Positions 11,469-23,212 of a DNA stretch of 64,000 bases are shown here, piece by piece; position 1 is the first letter of the stretch, and each line of letters opens with the position of its first letter. The notes beneath the pieces are model-generated. The model saw only the letters and a program-made list of their open reading frames with translations, did not search any database and was not told the DNA's origin. This DNA is from Harmonia axyridis (lineage: Eukaryota; Arthropoda; Insecta; Coleoptera; Coccinellidae). Location: assembly GCF_914767665.1 (NCBI RefSeq), contig NC_059501.1:75924798-75988797 (forward strand), read 5' to 3'. The position numbers and the translations under genes are program-made.

Positions 11469-14400
11469 AAGAAGTCGAAATAAATGGAATGTTTTACTTT
11501 TTGATCATATTGAGATGAATTTCCATCCAGTAGAAAACGAAAAAATTAAGAATTATTAATTTAGTAACAAGTCTCAACATTTTGCTACAATTTTAATGAA
11601 ACAGAAATGACAATTGGAACGATGAACTGACAACTGTATTCATGTTTGTTTCCAAGCATACTTTTTGTTAAATAAATCATATCAATAGATATTGAAGAAC
11701 TTCTGAAGCCATTAATTTCTTTAACTAATTAAAATCTGACAGATGTTCTCATAATGTTCATTTGTTATATAACCTTTCATATGACAAAGTTTGAATTTTT
11801 TTACGTTAGTACAACATAAATCCAGAGAATTTCAAATAGATCTATAATAATTTAAGGATACTATCAGTATTTTCAATCCTAGCATCAAATGTAATCTCAA
11901 AAAAGGGGTCTCATTTAAAAAATAAAAATTATGGTGAATTTTTTCTGAATTTGCGACATAATAATTGACAAAGCTTTCGATGATATTTCTTGAATTCGAG
12001 AGTTGCAGGATATTACCATAATTTTCTGGTTTGAAAATTTAAAATTTTTATAAACATCCATGTGCTTTTTTCAGTACACCATACGTTTATCTTATTTATG
12101 AAGTCTAATTCATCAGAAGTATAATTTTTTAATGCTTCCGTAAACAAATTTCATTTATGATTCGAAAGTTGAAAAATATCAAATCTTCTACGAAACTAAT
12201 TTGCAAAATTTTCTGACTTTTAGAATGATCAAGTGAATTAATCTCAACCATTGTGATGATTTCGAAATATATAAGGAATCAAAGAAATTATTGATTGGCT
12301 ATTTCTTCAGGGGGCTCAAAATAGGTTCATTCAAGTTAAAAATATGTTCTTTCCAATGAATCGAAGTGTTTCCAAATCACATTTACAAATAAAAACTATT
12401 TATTGATCTTCGTTTATCATATTTAGGAAACCTCATTAATTCAGAAGAGGGAACTGAGGTTCTAGGGGTTATTTTGGATGAATATTCACGTTCGAAGTGT
12501 TGCAAGTTAAGCACATCAGCTAATTGAATTTTGTGAGGAATGCATAACTTCAATGAACTTTTGAGAACCGTTTCACGACTTTCTTGAAGACCACTTAAGA
12601 ATACGTTCCTGTTATTATTACCGTTTCATGCAGCGTTGAAAAGTTCGAATGAAGCTCCTGATCTCACTTCACTGATGATTATAATGAAATTAAGATAAAA
12701 CATATTGGGTAAATTCTATTTCATTAAAAAAAATCTCTTCTTGAGTAGAAAAAATGTAATCCTATTGTATAACAGAAATGTACCATAAAATCGATAGAGC
12801 CGCATACTGCTGAAATGGAGTTAATTAATATAGCTCCAAACGTCCCCTTGTAAAAGCTCCACGAAATCCTTTTTTTCCTTCTGAAACGATCGAAAATGAC
12901 ATCCTCCTAATAAAAAGAGTCCATGAATTGAAAAATGTTATTATATCCAGGGAGAATGGAGGAATTTCCGATGTAAATCCCAACTAACAATGGAGCATTA
13001 GAATGAAGGTGACATTTATCTAACTCCTTTCATCCTTTACGTCCTGGGAAATGAGATATTCGGACTAGCCATTCATCTGAGGCCGCTGCAATTTAAAATT
13101 TTATTTCCCTCATAGCTACGAGCACTCTTTATCGGATGAGGATGAAGTGAAAGATTTTTATTGGGGTTGAATTTTTGTCATATATAATAGCTGCTTGATT
13201 GACTTAACGTCTGTCATGTTAGGATTAATTGCAATGTAGAATGGCGGGTGATTATCCTTTTGAAATATCATCCGAATATTTCTACGCCACTGGCAAATTG
13301 TTGCGACGTTGAGATTAGGACATTTTTCACTTTGCTTAAGAGCTCACCGAAAATTGATATATCGTTTCGTGTCATACTTGCAGCTGATGGAAAAATGAGG
13401 TTCGGCAAAGAGTGACGTGTCAAGAATGACATTTGGAACATGACCCTTCACAATGATCTATGGTGTTCAGGAAAAATGATACAGTGGGGTATATACACTT
13501 ATAGTACGCTCGTATGAAAATGAATACTTATGTAATGTTGGGAATTGAAACTAGGCCTCAAAAATTATTATAAAGGAAATTTCCATCAGCTTTAATATTT
13601 ATTATATTGTTAGCGTAAGAAAAAGAAGGTTTATGTAAAATCTTGAAAAATACAGCCATTCCATTTCGTAGATCAGATACTTAATAGTCCCAAAATTCCT
13701 GTTTTATTTTTTTCGAGAGATAGCAACACATTTCGTATTTTTTAATAGTTTCAATATCTCAATTCAACTTTTGAGACTTTTAACTTAACCATCTTTATAT
13801 AATACCATCAATAACGATATTTTAGTTTTTCGAATGGAGGCGGCTATGTTTTTCCAATTCAATTGTTCGAGTAAATCATTTTCTCGTTTTATATTGGAAA
13901 ATGATCCCAAAGTATTTTTGTTCGAGAAGGATGCACAGTGATATTTTCAAGAAACTTACTATTATCTCCAATAATGAATGAGTAGATGCTCCTCTTAAGT
14001 AGAATCCTTCAGATAATAGGATTCAGTATTCAGAACTGCTCATTTTTTAGTTGGTACATTTCGCAAGAATACTTTCAGAGTTAACTATTTTTAGCCTGTT
14101 GGTATCACACTTCAACTCATCAACTCTGATTGGTAAAACGACTACATACTTTAGGTGTCTGTGTTTTAGAACTCAGAGTGAAAAGTTCAGTTCAATATTT
14201 TAAAAGATGGGATTATATCGATACACTACTTCAGAAAATTTCAAAATAGTTATTCATCCTTTTTATTTTATTTACTTATTCCTCTCCCCACTAGTTTCGT
14301 GAATGCTTATTCATTAAAATAAAGATTGTTCAAAAAAAATTGTTTTTCCTCAAACCAAAATATATATATGAAAAGACCTTTGAAGTAACATTCATACTCG

Positions 14401-14689
14401 ATGAACTAGTATTGAAGTAATTTTCAAATTGATCAGGAACAGATTTTCGAAGGAGGGTATGATTGGTCGATAAGAATAGAATACAATATAAATGTTGCTC
14501 ACATTTTTTTTCTTTTATTAGTTCCAAATATTGGAGACTAATAGGGCTATTCTCACTTGGTTGGTGGCTATGGAATCCTAGCAAGAAAATATATCGTAAT
14601 GATAATAAATTTGAAGTTTTGAGATTCCTTTGATACTTCGAACCTTTCTTTGAATAAACATAATTTTTTGAACAGTGTTTCACAAACAT

Positions 14690-14905
14690 TGCTCCATTGG
14701 CTACAATAAAAACATTATCGAAGCATGCATTCGCAAAGAAATTCCAAATCGGCAATGGTATCATTGGGTGTGGTGTAGGTCAAAGATTTAAGGTAACCCG
14801 ATGCTCAAAAATCAAGTGAGTTCAGATCTGGCGATATTGGGGATCTCCACGACCATCCCAATAGTTGCAAGGATATGAGGATACCTTCGAACAAATACAA
14901 TAATT
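14690..14905 (-). pseudogene. DD41D-type transposase C-terminal scrap
   Basis: A minus-strand frame reads WRSPISPDLNSLDF, a stop, then GYLKSLTYTTPNDTIADL. This matches the last catalytic block of the insect Tc1/mariner group with SPDLTPLDFFLWGYLKS.VY. Only this block and some following residues survive. The open frame further left on the same strand has no clear family match. Confidence 0.45.
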
Positions 14906-16019
14906 CGAAGAGGATGCTCATGTGGCAGAAGTCTTTGTAGGCACTGAATGTGGTTGCCTATTTAGAATATTGTTTATTCTCCAAACACTCTGATGACTAA
15001 TGTCAAAATTAAAAGCAACCATTTCTGTAGATGTTTATTTATATTTTGTTATTCATTGAATTTTACAATTTTAACTTTATGGCCTTGTGTTTCAGTGAGT
15101 TGGCTCTAAAACATAAATTCTACAAACCTTAAAAGTCATTTTTCTCAAAACAAGTTTTTGCACTTAGCTCATATTTGCGCTAGACCAACGATATGTCAAA
15201 TCAATTTTTATATTTGAAAATAGGAGCATTACGATGTCATGTCAGCCTAAATTTCAAAACGTAAACCTCTTAATATAGGATAATGTATCAAAAATATTAT
15301 ATTTATTTCAATCGTAAACGCTTGAGAATATCAAATTGAAGGAGGAGCCAAATTTATGCGAAAGGCTTTCTTTGTTATTCGTTTTTTCATCCATCTCCCT
15401 TGAAAAATATGGGCGAATAAACCAAACGCTACCTCAATATTCTCTGACCCTGATCATTTTTCAAAAAGTTCAATGCTACATACTAGTTGACAAAAATTGA
15501 ACAACCTGTGTTTGGATGAGGAAGAATTTCGGACATACATCTTTCCTTTTAATAATGCCAGGAACAACCCTGACGTTATTCTGTAAAAGTGTTGAATCCA
15601 AAATGAGCCTTTATACAAAAATGATAATCTTATCATATTCCACGAGTTTTTCAGTGATCAGTAATCCATTAAGAGGGATTAGCAGCACGTGGCTTTCCGC
15701 GTATCAGTCAAACATTAGGTAGCCATTCATTTCCCCTCTGGCATTCCTGCGATGACCTTACTCTGTACGGTGTACGAAGTTGTACATTCACTTTATTTTC
15801 TTTCTCTTTACGAAGCATATGGGTAGATGGCAGCACAGTACGGCGGTCGATCATTTTTTCACAAAATTATAGTTTTAGCTCTTTTGTTATGATTTTTTGT
15901 GAATTTTTTTCACGAATATTTCGAAAATATATCAGTGCTTTGAATTTTATCATCAGTTTTGCGAAAAACGAGAGTCTCCACCATTTTTTTTCATGCGCAA
16001 AATGAAAATATTGTCATTT

Positions 16020-16145
16020 CACAATATAGATTATTGTTTGAAGAAATTTTGTGAAAACCCCATTAAAATCAGTGGTTGTAAGAGGAAAAATTTATAATTT
16101 CGTTTTGAACGGGACAGTCCAAAGGTGGTATTTCCTCTCAAGTGT
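16020..16145. repeat. dispersed repeat paired with 61098-61205
   Basis: ATTGTTTGAAGAAATT.TGTGAAAA, then GGTTGT.A.AGGAAAA and TATAATTTCGTTTT.AAC, are shared in order with 61098-61205. The family is unknown. Here it lies just upstream of a hAT element. Confidence 0.6.
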
Positions 16146-16207
16146 TGATAAATATATGTTGGGTTACATTAAATATGTCCTTATCTCCTTATTTCTACTA
16201 ACATGAC

Positions 16208-17068
16208 CAGGGACGGCGCGAGCAATTTTGGCGCCTGAAGCAAAGAATTTTTTGGCCCTGCTGAAAAAGTAACAATAACGAATAGCAACATGACCACCTT
16301 CATAACCACCCCCCTACCAAAAAACATCACCTGCTCCGATGAAAATACAGAACTTTCTACTTCCGATGAAGAATCTAGTAATCGTGCTTAAAAAAATTAA
16401 ATACTAGTGAATGGAGAACATTGAAATATTTCAATATATAATATTATGCCGTTTTTTTTAATTAAATAAAACAGCTACTTACGCTCTAGGTATCTCGATT
16501 TATTCCTGGATTTCTACGACGTCGATGAACAATGTGTAAGTAATATATCTGATATTCACTTTCACAATACACATCGTACGATCGATGAAAGATTACCTAT
16601 AATAATACAAGATACAAAGGGTGGTGAGCATGCAAAGCTTCGAAAACTAAATGAGATTAAAAACATGTATTTCGCTGAAAACATTTGGCATTTAACAGTA
16701 ACTTGTTTCGAATGCAAAATCGTAGGAATTTTTCATATGTTGAATGTGTAAACAACTTTCACATAATTCGAAAGCGAAGATAGTGTTGTTTTTCGTCTTT
16801 GTGAAATACATTTCATGCTTATAATTGGTTGGGTTGCCATGTGTTATATATTCAACACGCGGCTTAGTAAAGATGGTTTGAAGATTATTATTGCAGGGAA
16901 TGTTGATAAACTCAGCGGAGCGGATCAACCTCATGTTGCTTTTAAGAATCAAGACTATATTTTTTCAGAGATATGAAAAGGAGGCCAAAAACTGGGCTTA
17001 ATTGCCGCCCCTCGAATAGAGCCGCCTGAAACAGTCGCTTCACTGTTTCACCCCTAACGCCGGCCCTG
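16208..17068. mobile_element. non-autonomous hAT element with perfect 8-bp TSD
   Basis: The 861-bp element starts CAGGGACGGCGCGAGC and ends with the complement of CAGGGCCGGCGTTAGG. CAGGG-type ends are characteristic of the hAT superfamily. AACATGAC is repeated exactly on both sides (16200-16207 and 17069-17076), the 8-bp duplication expected of hAT. A secondary GGCGCCTGAAGC / CGCCTGAAACAG word lies inside each end. The interior has no recognisable BED finger or hAT C-terminal dimerisation region, so it is a deletion derivative or MITE. Confidence 0.85.
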
Positions 17069-17076
17069 AACATGAC

Positions 17077-17834
17077 CTGAATAAAAAATCCATGGATGGA
17101 TAATGAAAGATACGTTCCGATAACAAAATATTTTTACTATTTCAAACTTAACTAAGCCATTCTAATTAAGAATCCATTTAAATTTTCAACCTAACGCAAC
17201 CAATTATTGTTTTATTCATGGAGAACAGCGGAAATGACAGTTTATCATTACTATTATATCGGTTTACGATATTGTCAAACGAGTTAGTCTAATTTATACC
17301 TTTTCCACTGAAACGACCAGATCAGTTCATCCGACTGTTTCAACTGTTAAACGTACAAATGAAGCCTATATAAAAGTCCCTTTCAAACAATAATGATCGT
17401 TTGTATTGAATAGAGTGAGAATGGATTGGATGTTATCCAACGTTATTGTACTGCTTTAATGAAAACTGTATGAAACAATATTAATATTCAGTGATCCGCA
17501 CGAAGTTATGTATTCAGCTGATGCCACCCTTTACATTTCAATGCATGACACCAACAAAGTGAATTACACCTTTAATGAAAACCGCTGATTGAATTTGCAG
17601 TTGGCCCACGGTATAGTAAATCGGACACGGATGGAGATGGAAGCCGCTCGAAAAGGGGTTCTGCATTTTTATCTACCTTTGAACAGGTTTTGGACAATGC
17701 CGTCTTTCAATTTGGGCTCAGGTTGATGAGGAGAGGGGTTTTCGATTCACTGGAAATAAGGTTGTTTTCAATAGGTATTCGACTGTTGAGATTGTACAAA
17801 GTTAGAAGAATTGGTTTTGGTCTGAATTGAATAT
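17077..17834. other. no gene recognised; weak TATA motif
   Basis: Sequence without family matches. CCTATATAAAAGTCCC at 17365-17380 is a good TATA-box word, but no matching initiator was found 30 bases downstream. Confidence 0.35.
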
Positions 17835-18008
17835 AACAGCATAATATTTTGATGGCTAAAAGACAACTGTTTGATTCCGGAAAAAGTAGCTCGATTTGTT
17901 AGAGCATCGGACTAGTGATTCAGAGGTAGCGGGATCGAGTCCCGCTTGGGGAGGTACTTTTTCCAGAATTAAACGATTGTCTGTTAGCCATCAGAATATT
18001 ATGCTGTT
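17835..18008. mobile_element. palindromic element with tRNA-like loop
   Basis: A 54-bp left arm (17835-17888) is an inverted copy of the right arm (17955-18008), with about 6 mismatches. The arms begin AACAGCATAATATT and run inward to GGAAAAAGTA. The 66-nt loop between them is a tRNA-like sequence (separate entry). No target duplication was identified outside the arms. Confidence 0.75.
17880..17953 (+). tRNA. tRNA-like core, anticodon AGT (Thr-type), probably a pseudogene
   Basis: D stem GCTC/GAGC (17889-17892, 17902-17905) with a 9-nt loop; anticodon loop CTAGTGA (17912-17918) with U33 and anticodon AGT; 5-nt variable region; perfect T arm GCGGG-ATCGAGT-CCCGC (17929-17945). The internal promoter boxes A (TAGCTCGATTTGTTAGAGC) and B (GGATCGAGTCC) are close to consensus. 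The anticodon stem is partly mispaired. The 5' acceptor strand does not pair with TTGGGGA at the 3' side, because that strand is replaced by the palindrome arm. This is tRNA-derived sequence and unlikely to be a working tRNA. Confidence 0.6.
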
Positions 18009-19550
18009 GTACAAGGTGTTTCATGGTTTTAGTGATTTACGAGTATTATTGAGGGAAATTGAAATGTATATTCGAAATGTAATCGTGGTGCTCATCAGGG
18101 TGATTTTGGATGAAATTACTCAAATAAACTACAATCCTTTTATTTATTTAATACATAATTCTTCAAATCATCAATACATTGATGATTCCATATAATGAAT
18201 ATGTTACACGAAAATTACTATACAGTAAAAGTAAAAAACACCTATGTTGAATGTGTCATTGTATAAATTTTAAGTGATCAATTGAATAATTTTAAGGATT
18301 CCTTCTCCTCTACTTGCATTCCACTTCAGCCTGGTAGATTAGTGAATTTTTGGCTATCTCTGTTCTCTTATTATTTGGATGTTAATTGTTTATTTGTCTT
18401 GTCTGGTAATTATGTGAGTCTAATCTTTTTTTTTAAGTTCCCTGTTGAATTTGAGCAAGCCATGCTCCATCTTGTACAATAGTTCATTAGTTCACACTGT
18501 TCAATGACTTTGTTGGGTATCTTATAAATCAGTTGATGGAGTATCATTTGGTAAATTGTATATAGCCTCCAAAGCTCGCAATCTTCATATCTTCTGTAAA
18601 TTGCTGAATGATTCGTGCACAGAATTATACCTACATAGTCGATGGAGCATTTGGCAAATATGAGGAATGGATGAAATCTCTAGTGTTATTTGTGAGCTCC
18701 ATTCAGACTTACCAATTAAACCTGATGTTGAGCAAGTGTAGAACTGAAGCCTGAGGAATTCGATGTTGAAGATGTGGGTTGCAGCTTAGAATTTTACTTC
18801 AACTACAATTTATGCAACATTTTCTCTGCTTAAGAGTTTTCTAGGAAATTTGAGAAATATGTGCTAGCTCAGTACACACTGGGGTAGTATCTACTTATAT
18901 TTTATATTTAATATCTGGTGATAATTTCGAACATTATGTCCTCTGAGAAGGAGCTATAATATTCCTAACTGGTATCTAAATGGAAGTTTTCCTTCAGTTA
19001 GTTCTTCTCATTGGAAAATTATTAACAACTCATGAGCAAAGATGACGGCAACAATAGTTCTGCAGTTCTCAAAGCTTACCGTGTCGAAATATCCTAATAC
19101 AAACTTTTAATTGGTATTGAATTGATTCAACTGCACATTCCAATTGAATAACAAGAAACCCAACAATCTAGATTGAATATTCCTGAATCGATAATTATAT
19201 TTTATGACATTGGTTTGTGATAATCAATAGAACTTGATTGCAAATAATGGCTGGTGTTTGTTATGACTTTGTCATCATACTTGAATAACGGGTAGTTACC
19301 ATTTCTTCAATTCCGAATACCCAAGGGCTATAATATGTGAAGTTTTTGAGATCATATGGCGGAATCGGCTGGTTCTGTGAATAGGCATCTAGGCATCTTC
19401 AGTGTCCGCCATGAAGGTAAGTCATGAAAATTTTTGTTCTTCACGACTGTATTCTAATTAAATCGAATAAATTAATTTTAATTGAAGTACAAAATTAATT
19501 CAATTTCGAAGATGAATATCAAACATACAGTTTGTGCAATTATTGACGTT
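18009..19550. other. no recognisable gene or repeat
   Basis: AT-rich sequence. The open frame running out of the tRNA-like sequence is an artefact of reading through it. The stretch begins CAAGGTGTTTCATGG, close to the CAGGGTGTTTCAT ends of the element at 33.3 kb. Confidence 0.4.
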
Positions 19551-19554
19551 TTGG

Positions 19555-19690
19555 CGAAATTTACCGTGTTTTGTCCTAAGATCGCCAGGGGACTCATCAG
19601 TAAGGCAATCCAGCGATCCCTGCTGTAACACGCAAACCCATAACGCCATCTCTTGAGCTCTCCCGCCAGTGCCAACGACCACCAGATGAG
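19555..19690 (-). repeat. SINE-like dispersed repeat, partial copy
   Basis: On the minus strand: AAGAGATGGCGTTATGGGTT, TGCG.GTTACAGCAGGGATCGC, then a GGCGATCTTAGGA block. These match the order of blocks in the copies at 4745-4975 and 56080-56270. Confidence 0.5.
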
Positions 19691-19889
19691 AAGGTGTGCA
19701 GGTGTACTTAGGGGGAAGAGAACGCAAGCGAGCATGGAAGGCTCAGCGAGTCATCGGCACTAGTTTCCGATGAACACGACAAAAACCGTGACGTTGAGCA
19801 GGGCAGTGAGTCGCCTCAGCGCTCCAATGATGTAGCTTTCCGCCATGACGTCGGGGTTATCAATTTGGCGAGTCTTTCTCGATGAGGAC

Positions 19890-20695
19890 TGAGCTATGGT
19901 TCTTGGGGAAAAGTTTATAGTTATTGAGTCTTCAAGCTGCCCGACACCATTAAGAATAAGATCAGGCAAAGGGTCGTCAATAAATAAATAAATACCGAAA
20001 ACAATAATAAAAATAAGGAAACTGAAAATAATTAATCCTCCAATTTCAGAACAAGGTTCAATAAAAATCAATAAATCCCATATTCTGTATATATCAACAA
20101 AAATAGGATTATATGAAAAAAGTACAATGATTCAAAAACAATGTATATCCATGACACAAATTTTGGACTTAGCTGTGATACGAAAAAACGAAAAGTCACC
20201 GTTTTAACATAACAAGTCAACTATTTTCGATGAGTCGTACACTATTACATCCCATAATGAGGATTTCAAATAATATTATCATACTATCTTTGAATGATGA
20301 AATTTGCCAAGTCCATACTAATCGTTGTGTTATTATCGAGAGAAAATGAGTAGGTACATGAGTAAAACTTTACAAGCGATAGCTGCCAAGAAAGTGGCCT
20401 ATTCAAATGAAACTTCTTAAGTATAAAAAGACCCTTCACATTGGGCAAATAAGGAAAAAAGGGCAAAAATACCTTATCGGAAGATTCCAAAATTTCACGA
20501 TTGAAAACAAGAAATAAAACCTGAATCAAGCAAACCTTGTTGATTCTCACGGCATGGCGAATCCCAGAATACATAAGAGCAGATTAAGCTATCGTTCTTG
20601 AAGGATAGTTGAGATTTATTGACTCCTCAAGCCGCCCGACACCAATAAAAATAAGATCCCGTGAAGGTGTCCTCAATACCGAAAACAATCTAACA
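19890..20695. repeat. direct repeat pair ~110 bp (19890-20010 and 20583-20695)
   Basis: Both segments contain GCTAT.GTTCTTG, ATTGA.TC.TCAAGC.GCCC and GACACCA.TAA.AATAAGATC, ending ATACCGAAAACAAT, about 690 bp apart. The interval holds a hydrophobic minus-strand open frame (19760-20071) that starts MIFIEPCSEIGG. I do not recognise it. Confidence 0.6.
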
Positions 20696-20896
20696 TCGAG
20701 GTTCAGAGAGCAATAAGTTCGAACGACACTGATTTATTCCACACGCTCAACGCGCAGAGTTTGAATCCAGAGCGGTTTGCCCTGTTTGAAATTCGTCGCA
20801 GCGGACGCTTTTTCTGTTGCTTCACCCTCTCTGAAAAGCCGACAGAGACGTCTTGGCTACGTTAGACAGTCCGGAATCCGTCCCTTCAGGGAAAAC

Positions 20897-22675
20897 AACG
20901 CTAGTTTCAATGGCGAAACTAGATTTGGGTTCCTGCTTCTCCTTGAAGAGTTCGTCAGCTATCTACTATGTAGTTGTTTATTCTATGGGCGTGAGGTGAG
21001 AGTGTCTTTGGAAACTTGGGTTGGAGAAGGGTGAATTTTAGATTATTACAGTTTGTTGAGTTGGGTATTACGGATGAAATAACTGGAGCAGTATATGTTT
21101 TGCGAAAATAAGCATGAAACTCATTCGTGCCATAAATGAAACTATTCGTTTTTGTCCGAGTTTCAGAATAAAAAGCTTCGCAAGTTGACAAACAATATTC
21201 CCCAACCGTGCAACACAGACTTTAGTTCCTCGAGTATTATTGAAATGAAAAAGTTCATTAAAGAATATATTTATTTTCAACGAAACATCAATACAAAGGA
21301 AATAATAGAAAAACACAGACGTAAAGCCAAGAGCTTTTTAACGCTCGTCATTCACATACCAATTGCACTCTTGGAGAAAACAGAACTGTGTATTGGTTTA
21401 TACATAAACAGACTGGTTTCAAGGGTGAAACTACATTTGGGTTCCTGCTTCTCTTTGAAGAGTTTGTCAGCTATCTACTATGTAGTTGTTGATTCTATGG
21501 GCGTGAGGTGAGAGTGTCTTTGGAAACTTGGGCTGGAGAAGGGTGAATTTTAGATTATTACAGTTTCCTGAGTTGGGTATTCCGGATGACATAACTGGAG
21601 CAGTATATGTTTTGCAAAAATAAGCATGAAACTCATTCGTGTCATAAATGAAACTATTCGTTTTTGTCCGATTTTCAGAATAAAAAGCTTCGCAAGTTAA
21701 ATAATAATATTCCCCAACCGTGCAACACAGACTTTAGTTCCTCGAGTATTATTGAAATGAAAAAGTTAATTAAAGAATAAATTTATTTTCAACGAAACAT
21801 CAATACAAAGAAAATAATAGAAAAACACAGACGTAAAGCCAAGAGCTTTTAAGCGCTCGTCATTCACATGCCAACTGCACTCTTGAAGAAAACACAACTG
21901 TGTATTGGTATATACATAAACAACGCTGGTTTCAATGGTGAAACTAGATTTGGGTTCCTGTTTCTCCTTGAAGAGTTCGTCAGCTATCTACTATGTAGTT
22001 GTTTATTCTATGGGCGTGAGGTGAGAGTGTCTTTGGAAACTTGGGCTGGAGAAGGGTGAATTTTAGATTATTACAGTTTGTTGAGTTGGGTATTACGGAT
22101 GAAATAACTGGAGCAGTATATGTTTTGCGAAAATCAGCACTCAACTTATTCGTCCTATAACGATATAAAACGTTTTTGTAAAAGCAAGAAGTGTGAGAAT
22201 GAAAAACTTCGCAAGTGGAAAAACAATATATCGAAACTTGTAACACAGACTTCAGTTTCTCAAGTACTATTGAAGTCAATAAGTGAAATAAAGAAGAATA
22301 CATTTATTTTCATCGAAACATCAACACGAAGCGGATAATATAAAAAACACAGACACGTGAAGTCAAGAGCTTTTAAGCGCTCATCATTCACATACCAATT
22401 GCACTCTGGAGAAAACAGAACTGTGTAACCTACCTTGAAAACTTGTGCTATAGAAGGATGAATTTTAGATTATTACAGTTTGTTGAGTTGAGTATTCTGT
22501 GAGATGAAACTGAAGCAATATACATGTATGTATGTGATGTGAAGATGCTATAGTTATATGAAACGATTTATTTTCATACAGCAAGAAGTTGGGAACTGAA
22601 ATAAAAAAATAATAAATTGCCAGTGGGTAAACAATAAACACTAACTGTGTCACACATGCATTAGTTTTTCTACAA
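20897..22675. repeat. tandem array, period ~512 bp, ~3.5 copies
   Basis: The landmark GCGTGAGGTGAGAGTGTC falls at 20989, 21501 and 22014, giving periods of 512 and 513. Copies 1 and 2 are highly similar. The latter half of copy 3 and a degraded fourth copy (about 22430-22675) diverge more. Each unit carries TAGATTATTACAGTTT and AAGCTTCGCAAGTT blocks. Open frames in it are not conserved as protein. This is a satellite-like higher-order repeat without a recognised transposase. Confidence 0.85.
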
Positions 22676-22949
22676 GCGTGCGCTTTCAGCTTTTTTTCCA
22701 CGCGCTGTAGTCACAAAGAGTCACATTCCCCACACAATGCGGGAAAAATTTCTACTATTTCCCAGCTTCGCGTCATTCGGTCAACGGCAGTTTCGTACGA
22801 GAAAGTACCACTTTCAGCACTCATAAGGAAAATAACTATTTTCGACTACTATTGAAGTGAATGAGTATAATAAAAAAAATACATGTAAGCAATTCATACT
22901 GATTCATTCTTATCTCAGAAAATTTCAGTATCCAATACTGAGGCCATAG

Positions 22950-23212
22950 TTACGTTAGGTTACGTTAAGTTAGTTACGTCAAGTTAACGTTATGTAACTT
23001 AACATAGCAATACTTTACGTCACGGAACGTAACCCAACGTAACGTAGCGTAGCTTTACGTAACAGAACGTAATTTAACGTAACGTAACTTGACTTAACGT
23101 AACTTGACGTGATGTAACGTAACTTAACGTAACTTGACTAAACTTAACGTAACTTAACGAAACATAACGTTACTTAACGTAACTTATCGTAAAGTAACGA
23201 GAATTAACGATT
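22950..23212. repeat. TAACGT-rich minisatellite
   Basis: About 260 bp of imperfect 5- and 10-base words such as TAACGTAACT and TAACTTGACT in irregular order, all variants of (T)AACGT/AACTT. It lies about 275 bp past the end of the 512-bp array. It is not the TTAGG insect telomere repeat. Confidence 0.85.

Larger units (their letters stand above)
9499..16019. other. long gene-poor stretch
   Basis: AT-rich and mostly unrecognised. Exceptions listed separately are a direct repeat (9772-9957), a perfect palindrome (11434-11468) and a transposase scrap (14690-14905). The part around 12840-13450 is less AT-rich and more even in composition than its surroundings. The open frames I examined here show no protein-family signature. 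Confidence 0.45.

Noticed and set aside
17896..18195. 99-codon plus-strand ORF starting MLEHRTSDSEVAGSSP
   Set aside because: The first part is a translation of the tRNA-like sequence and the palindrome arm, a common artefact.
20777..22338. Several ORFs of 60-120 codons in the 512-bp array
   Set aside because: They are not kept in frame between copies, and the same frame is opened or closed by single changes.
22950..23212. Possible telomeric repeat
   Set aside because: The words are TAACGT/TAACTT variants, not (TTAGG)n, and are irregular.
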